From assembly GCA_004154925.1 (NCBI GenBank), contig QJNS01000116.1, positions 1 to 64,000 on the forward strand: a stretch of 64,000 bases of DNA. The letters are read 5' to 3'. How positions within the stretch are numbered: the first letter of the stretch is position 1; every line of letters begins with the position of its first letter. The position numbers and the translations under genes are program-made. The notes beneath the pieces were generated by a model. That model was given only the letters and a program-made list of their open reading frames with translations, made no database searches and was not told where the DNA came from. Source of the DNA: Monosporascus cannonballus. Taxonomy: Eukaryota > Ascomycota > Sordariomycetes > Xylariales. Of this stretch, positions 57,829 through 64,000 are shown piece by piece.

Positions 57829-60800
57829 TTATACATTTATTTCAAGGTTTACTTTATTAAAGATAATTTTAAAAATAATATTTAAAATCAAATCTTTTAC
57901 AGCTATATAAATATTGATAAAAGCGAATAAGATAATAATTATAAATATAATTTGAAATAAGAATTTTAGCTTAATTATAACAATGATTATTAATAAGATT
58001 ATATTATAATTATATCTCTAATTTACTTATTAGCTTTTGTAATATTAATAGATTTTATTAAAAAAGAATATAACGCACTAAAGAAAGGTAGTAGATAAAT
58101 CGACTTATTAAACAGTTTTTAAAACACTTTAACTACTTAATTTTAATTAACCATTTTTAATAATAATACTATAAATCCAGTTATATAAAATAAAAATATA
58201 TTTAATTATTTAAGATTAATTCGACAACTCTATATTTAATTATAGGATGTGTAATTTTATATATAAAAATAGGTATTATATTTTATTTTTATTAATATTA
58301 TGTTAATGAACATTTTAGACCTAACATGAATTTAAATTAATTATTTAATTATAAAACAGTGAACTAAATTATTTGAATCGTTTTATTTTATTTTAATATA
58401 TTAAAACTAAAACGAATTGATTTTTGTTATAATATATCAAAGAACTTAACGAAATTAAATAAAGGATAAACTTTTATTAACGAGGTAAAAAGCCTAAAAG
58501 ACATTTAAAATAAAGAAAATCGGTAATTAAAAATTGTTTACCGGAAGTCAAAAAATATTTTAAAAATTAGTTCGAATATATTTAGTTATATGATAACGAT
58601 TTATATTGTAAAAATAAAATTTATATTTTGGAAAAAATGAACAATTTAATTTAAGGTATCACTAAAATTAAAGTAAGAACTATGAGTAAAAAGATATATT
58701 AAAAATATACACAAATATATTAAAATAATATACTATACGTCTCATATTTATAAACGTTTAATATATACAAAGTATAGTATTAATCGCATAAAGGTTTAAG
58801 TAGTAAATAGTTAATATTTAAAACACATTTAATGTTTTAGTAAATATGTTTAAATATATACGAAAAATTTAAACCGTTTTTTTTTATGTTCGACGATTAC
58901 GAAAATTTGTTACTCAATAAATTTCGAAATGTCTTATATGTAACAGTATTAATATATTTTATATATCTATCTTATTATAGTTTAGCATTTTACTACTTTT
59001 AACAGTTGTAATTACAATAGCGAAGAATTTTAGGAAATTAGATTACGAAAGAGATTACTAAGTTACTAGTAGTGAGCTAGTGAGCCGGATTAATAACTAA
59101 ATTAGTAATAAAACAGTAAGCCGGATTATTACTATGCTAGTAATAAGTAAATAAGCTAGAATAAATATATATTTTCGTTATTTTTATAATTTTAAAAAAA
59201 GGTTAAAATATACTTTGATTATATAAAACCTTTTTAAATTTATAAAATGTAATCTAGTTGTGAATGAAAATAAAGTTTTACGATGTTTCTATTAATAAAT
59301 ATTCATATAATTAAAGTTAAACTATGTACTTAACTTTTTGATCGTTATATAGTGAAAATTTGTATTTAATAATATTGTTATATTTTAAACAATAATTCTA
59401 AGAATATAGGTCAAAATGAATAAACCAAAATTAAAGTTATTTATAAAATTTTAAAAATGTTTTAAAAATAAATAAAAGGAAAAGCAATGCGATCTTATCT
59501 AAAACAAAGGTATTTCGATATCTAGATTAATTAATCAGTGAGGTTATATCATTTTAAAAAATAGCAGTATTGTCTTAATAATTTAAAAAGAATTTACGAT
59601 TATTTAAGTAAGCAAAAGATTTACATCTTTAGTTTAGACGAATTAAGATAGATAGTTTTACCAATTTAGTTAATATTTAATAAGGCAATAACAATGGTTT
59701 TAAATCTTTTTTAAACTTAATTTTTAATACAATTTTATTAAAGTAATAATCAGTTTTGACTTTATATTGAATATATTTTAAATATTTCTCTATATGATTA
59801 ACGACTTTCATCATATAAATAATGTGTATTATAAAAAAGGCTGTATTAACATGGGATAATTAAGTTTAATAGAAAGTTAAAAAAAATAGTATATACATTT
59901 CTAGAATAACTAGTTAAAGAGTAATAAAAGTTTATAATAATTACAAAACTTTCGAAAGGTTTTAAAAAGGTTTTCAAAATGATAAACGAAAAGAATAAGA
60001 GCTAAAATTTAATTAAATAAGTTACGATAAAAACAAAATATATTTAATTATAAAAATGCTTTAATTCAGCTAATTGTAAACTATATTAGAACTAAGAATT
60101 ATATCAAATAAGAGTTTTTGAAGCTTTGAAAGAGATATTTAAACACAATCTTTTAAAATAAATCAATTCAAATATTTAACTGATTATGGAGTTATAATAA
60201 CTAGCACTATTAACTAATAATGTGCTTAAAACTTTAAATTTTTAAAATTAACCACGATAATATAATAGGATATATAGCTAATATAAATATATTTCGTTAT
60301 AATAATAATCTTAATTATATATTGTACAAAACTTTAATAAAAGTAAAAGAATTTAATACTATCTAAAAAGACCGATGTTATATTAAATGCTTACTTTATT
60401 ATAAAATCAAATAAATAATATCGTATAAAGTCTTTGAAAATTTAATAAAATAAATAAATATTTATATTTAATAAAAAAAGATTCAAAAAGGCGATGAACC
60501 AATTAATAATATAATTTAATAACGAACTACGATATTCAACTATTAAAAAATTGGATAAAAGATTAAAAAAAATAAAAAGTAAATTTACCGAACTATTAAG
60601 TAGTTATAAAATATTTTTAAGAAATACTTAAGAAAATACCAAGGCTGGACTAAAGCTGTTTATTCTAGAATCCTAAATCGATAGAGCAAGATACATGTTA
60701 TTTATTATAGCTGACGGATATGTTTCGGATCTAACGATTAAAAAGCGTATTTATTGACGTGTTATACGTATATACTAGAAAGCCTTTGATTTTCTTAATT

Positions 60801-62094
60801 AAACCCGGTAAGAAGAAAATTAACGAATAGAAATATCGATATTTTCATATATTCTATTTGTAAAATAAGATCCACAGGTGAATAACTTTATAAAAGTGAC
60901 TAGAAAAAGTAATCGTAAAGATTGTTTTGTTTTAATAACTAATATAATTATTAATCGGTTAAAAAGTTTATAAAGTATATTATAAAGAGAAATTAGAAAA
61001 GAAATATTGCTAATAGATATTTTTGATTATATTTTAATATAAATATAAAATATAAAAATGTTAGTGAAGAAATAAGCGAAGTTGTTGTTTAAACTTTGTA
61101 GTAAAACGATATAAATATAATATAATAAAATATAATACAATATATAAAAACTTTTTTCAAGGTATAGAATTAGCAATTATTCTTATAAATATAGTTATTT
61201 TGATTTCAAGCATAAGTATGCAAGCAGAAATAATATATAAAGTAACTAATTACGTTTTAAAAATAAATATAAAAACGATTGAATAAATTCGAAAAGAAGT
61301 TAACTAATAAAGATTATTATAAAATAGTCGTAAAATAGCAAAATTTAAAAGTGCTTTAACCGCAATAATAAACATCATATATAACTATACTATCTTAGAT
61401 ATAACACTTGAAATATATTAATATATTATATAAATAAATTACGAATTATTAAACTAAAACAATTTTACATTCGATAGAGTTTATATAAAATATATTTAAG
61501 TTTAAATTATGTTTTTCACGCTATGCTAAATATATAGATAATTATTAAATGATATAAGTGGTACAATAGTTATTTGATGTAATTTATAAATTTATGTTAT
61601 ATTAATAAAAAAGCCATTTAGCAAAAAAATACTATAAATTACAAATATACTTGTGTAAACAAAACTTTTATCTATATAATTCTTATTTCTATATTTATAT
61701 ATAAATATAACATTAAATAGTGAAATTCAATATTATAGAATTATACTTTTTAAATCAATTAACGGATTAATCTATTAAAACTTGGGGTACAACTTATAAA
61801 ATACATAAATTAAATATAATTATAATAATGTAATATTTCATTCAAAATAATAATAAATAATGAAACTCTTTTATTATTGAAATATTTATATTAGCTTTTT
61901 AATATATATAGAATTATAAATATTAAAGCATTTATTATAATTATAATTCTTTTTTTCAATTTTTAGTGTTAGTAAAATAACAGTATAAGCTACAGGTGTT
62001 ATATTATAAATGCATAACTGTAAATACTATTATTAATACTGGGTTTAATTGTTAAATTAGCTGTTACATATAAGACTATTCCTCAAAACGTATA
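57829..62094. other. AT-rich decayed repeat DNA
   Basis: No intact frames. A short match to the integrase region of the gypsy element (GTTCGACGATTACGAAAAT near 58887, compare GGTCGACGATTACGAAAAT near 47752) hints at a minus-strand gypsy relic, but no LTRs or reverse transcriptase motif could be found. Confidence 0.4.
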
Positions 62095-62590
62095 ATGGAG
62101 TAAGTAAGAGGTAAGTCTTTTATCTCACCGCAATTAGAACTCTATTTTGGAGATTATAGCTGCGTCTATAATACAGCTATATCTAAGGTTTCTAAAAATT
62201 ATAATTTTAGATACATTACCAAAGCGGACCCACAAAAGTATATATAAAAATAACAAACTTCGAAAATAAAGCCTAATAACAACTTATAAATTTTACGCCT
62301 TATTATACATAAATTTATATAAACTTTTTAAAATTATCTTTAAAACCTTTTAAATAAAAAATAATACTAATTAATAATAAAATTAAAAAAAGGCTTTCAT
62401 ATATTGCTTTAAAAAAGCCTTTTAATTATATATTAATCCTATTAATCGAGATTACTTTAATTAAGATATTAAGAAAATAAATCAAAGTTTTCGTTTTAAA
62501 TAAACCTTTTATCTGGAACGTTTTTATAGATGTAATACAATAACTACCGATTGGAATATTTTCTCATAGAGTTTCTAAAGGTAATTCAAT
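62095..62590. mobile_element. fragment of the 54.3-57.3 kb TIR element, opposite orientation
   Basis: The reverse complement aligns with the right end of the TIR element (GAAGTTTGTTATTTTT, GTGGGTCCGC, TATTACGT-type words). It includes a RIP-mutated terminal repeat at 62130-62180 (CTCACCGCAATTAGA..TAGCTGCG). It is cut at 62595 by the insertion of the LTR retroelement. Confidence 0.65.
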
Positions 62591-62595
62591 CTAAC

Positions 62596-62780
62596 TGTGA
62601 TGGGGCTGTATGGAGCCCTATTATGGAGCATCGGACAAACGCCGGTACTAAGCAGCATTAGCGCAGCGCCTTATATGCAAACATATATAACTGTATTTTT
62701 ATCTTTCTTTTTTTTCTTTAGCTAGAAAACAAACTTTTATTAGTAATTAATTATAAACCGTTCAAGTGAAACTTTTTGTA
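62596..62780 (+). repeat. 5' LTR, same family as the solo LTR at 44308
   Basis: Differs from the 44308 copy mostly by C-to-T and G-to-A changes, several in CA context (CACACACA there, CATATATA here). Confidence 0.9.
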
Positions 62781-64000
62781 TATTTTTTAGTTTAATATTT
62801 AATAAAGCAGGAAATATTCGAGATTAAATATCAGGGTTTTCGAAGGTTCCTTACGGGGCCTAATAAGGGGCCCCTATGAACCTAGAATTACAGAAGATAT
62901 TTAACGTTATAACGGAAACCTTAATAAGTTCGATAGCGGCTATAGAATAACGTATAAGTTACCAGTTCGAAGAAAGTAAAAAAAAAGTAAGCCAATTTAA
63001 TAAGCATATAAAAATATAATATAAAATAAATAAGAAATTAATATGAACGGCCGAATAACTTAAAAACGGCTTAATTATTTAGCAAAAATCTATTATTTAG
63101 TTATAAATTTGGAAGGTAATAACTTTTACGAATGCTAATTTTTTTCAACCTAATAACGATCGGAAAAATAATTAGGCTATTTCTTAAAAACGGTTCGAAC
63201 GACCGAATTAATAACAGAAACTAAGCGGAAGCCGTTATCTTAGCCGGAGAAGTTCGACGGAATAAAAAAGAAGTTTTCTGAATAAAACGTATTTATAATT
63301 TATAAATTCGAAATAAACGTTCTTTTCGTAAAAGGAATTCGTAAGTAATGTTAGGTTATATATGAAAGATTCGAAATTAATATATAACGTACGGTTATTA
63401 TTTATTATATTGTCGAAAGTTTAAATAATATTTTTAATTCAGTCGGTTTTCTCTTGGTATTATACGAATAATATAATAATCAGCATAAGAAAAAAAATAA
63501 CCGAACGTTTTTAAAATTTAAGGCAAATTAATAACGCGAAACTTTCGTTATTTTATTGCTTATTCGAAAAAACGTTAATAAATACGAAAAAATTTATTTA
63601 ATTAACGGAAACAAAATTTAAGTTTTTAAAAAATAGTGTTAAATAAGAAATTTATTTACATTTTAATCTTAATAAACCTTTTTAAAAATTATAACGTACA
63701 AATAAATAAGGTAATAGAAATTATTGGACGCCTTAAAGAAATAACGCGATAAAAAACAATTTTTTAATAACTTAATTAGGCAGTAATAACTAAGCGGGAA
63801 ATAACTTAGATAACGATATAAGTATAACGAGTGTTTCGACAGTAAAACAGCAAAAGTAAGGATTTTAAATTTTATTTTTAACGCCGAAATAATACGTATA
63901 ATAAATAATTTAAAAAAACGGAACGTTTGCAAAACGAAAACCTTTATTTGCGTTATAAGCGGTTTAATTATAAGGCGAACAGTTATTTGTTTTTATTAAC
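62596..64000 (+). mobile_element. 5' part of an LTR retrotransposon running off the window
   Basis: The 5' LTR (62596-62780, 185 bp) is the same family as the solo LTR at 44308-44495. No target duplication follows it, as expected when the rest of the element continues to the right. From about 62878 the plus strand shows a stop-ridden gag-like frame: MNLELQKIFNVITETLISS, then a coiled-coil-like FEESKKKVSQFNKHIK, then FDGIKKKFSE near 63250, where gypsy gag proteins have FDGT...L. Later pieces (DALKK, QFFNNLI near 63730) fit the end of gag. Superfamily is probably Ty3/gypsy; pol lies outside the window. Confidence 0.7.

Noticed and set aside
58860..58960. Gypsy integrase relic
   Set aside because: Only a short nucleotide match to the integrase region is seen; without LTRs or a reverse transcriptase motif I did not call an element.

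Overview
The window looks like a contig end from a filamentous ascomycete (Pezizomycotina, probably Sordariomycetes; this is inference). Three things support it: short GT..AG introns of 52-89 bp, typical mould gene families (HsbA-type wall protein, omega glutathione transferase, FMO, GMC alcohol oxidase, ankyrin and F-box-like proteins), and a two-compartment genome. GC-normal islands alternate with very AT-rich blocks full of transposons riddled with stops. Where two copies of one repeat can be compared, most differences are C-to-T / G-to-A changes, often CA to TA, the signature of repeat-induced point mutation (RIP).

Layout. 1-88 is pure poly-C, probably an assembly or sequencing artefact, followed by a truncated minus-strand exon. 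1.2-2.45 kb is a wrecked FMO gene; 2.47-4.1 kb is unrecognised. 4.1-5.3 kb is an intact two-exon Arg/Ser-rich protein gene. 6.7-18.85 kb is AT-rich and holds a Fot1/pogo element (7190-9051, TA-flanked), a PIF/Harbinger-type transposase relic (9.3-9.96 kb) and a Ty3/gypsy element on the minus strand (10101-17226). 18.85-34.1 kb is a GC-normal island. It carries a three-exon secreted protein made of three copies of a six-cysteine module (20208-20975), a GPI-type HsbA-like wall protein (21447-22559), a broken GMC alcohol oxidase, a broken F-box-like/DUF7730-type gene interrupted by two inverted LTR-like pieces, an intact omega-class GST, a broken ankyrin gene and an intact two-exon nucleotidyltransferase-fold protein with an MGCC lipidation-type N-terminus.

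34103-52837 can be read as a single 18.7-kb nested insertion. Two 175-bp LTRs with TG..CA ends are flanked by a perfect 5-bp target duplication (CGTAT). Inside the outer, strongly mutated gypsy relic lie a second Fot1/pogo element (39697-41656), a 2.2-kb LTR element (43206-45428) that itself holds a solo LTR with perfect ATTAA duplication (44308-44495), and a complete chromodomain-type gypsy element (45771-52487, perfect ATTAC duplication). Removing the nest brings the nucleotidyltransferase gene (33083-33954) to within about 0.6 kb of a second gene with a similar fold pattern (53272-54078).

54.3-64 kb is again AT-rich. It has a TIR element with a second TIR element nested in it, a 194-bp foldback element with a perfect 5-bp duplication, a fragment of the first TIR element in opposite orientation, and the 5' LTR and gag region of a retroelement running off the window.

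Functionally the surviving genes are accessory: secreted/surface proteins, detoxification (GST) and putative signalling or nucleotidyl-transfer proteins. Most metabolic enzymes in the island (FMO, GMC oxidase) are dead. No rRNA, tRNA or CRISPR was found.
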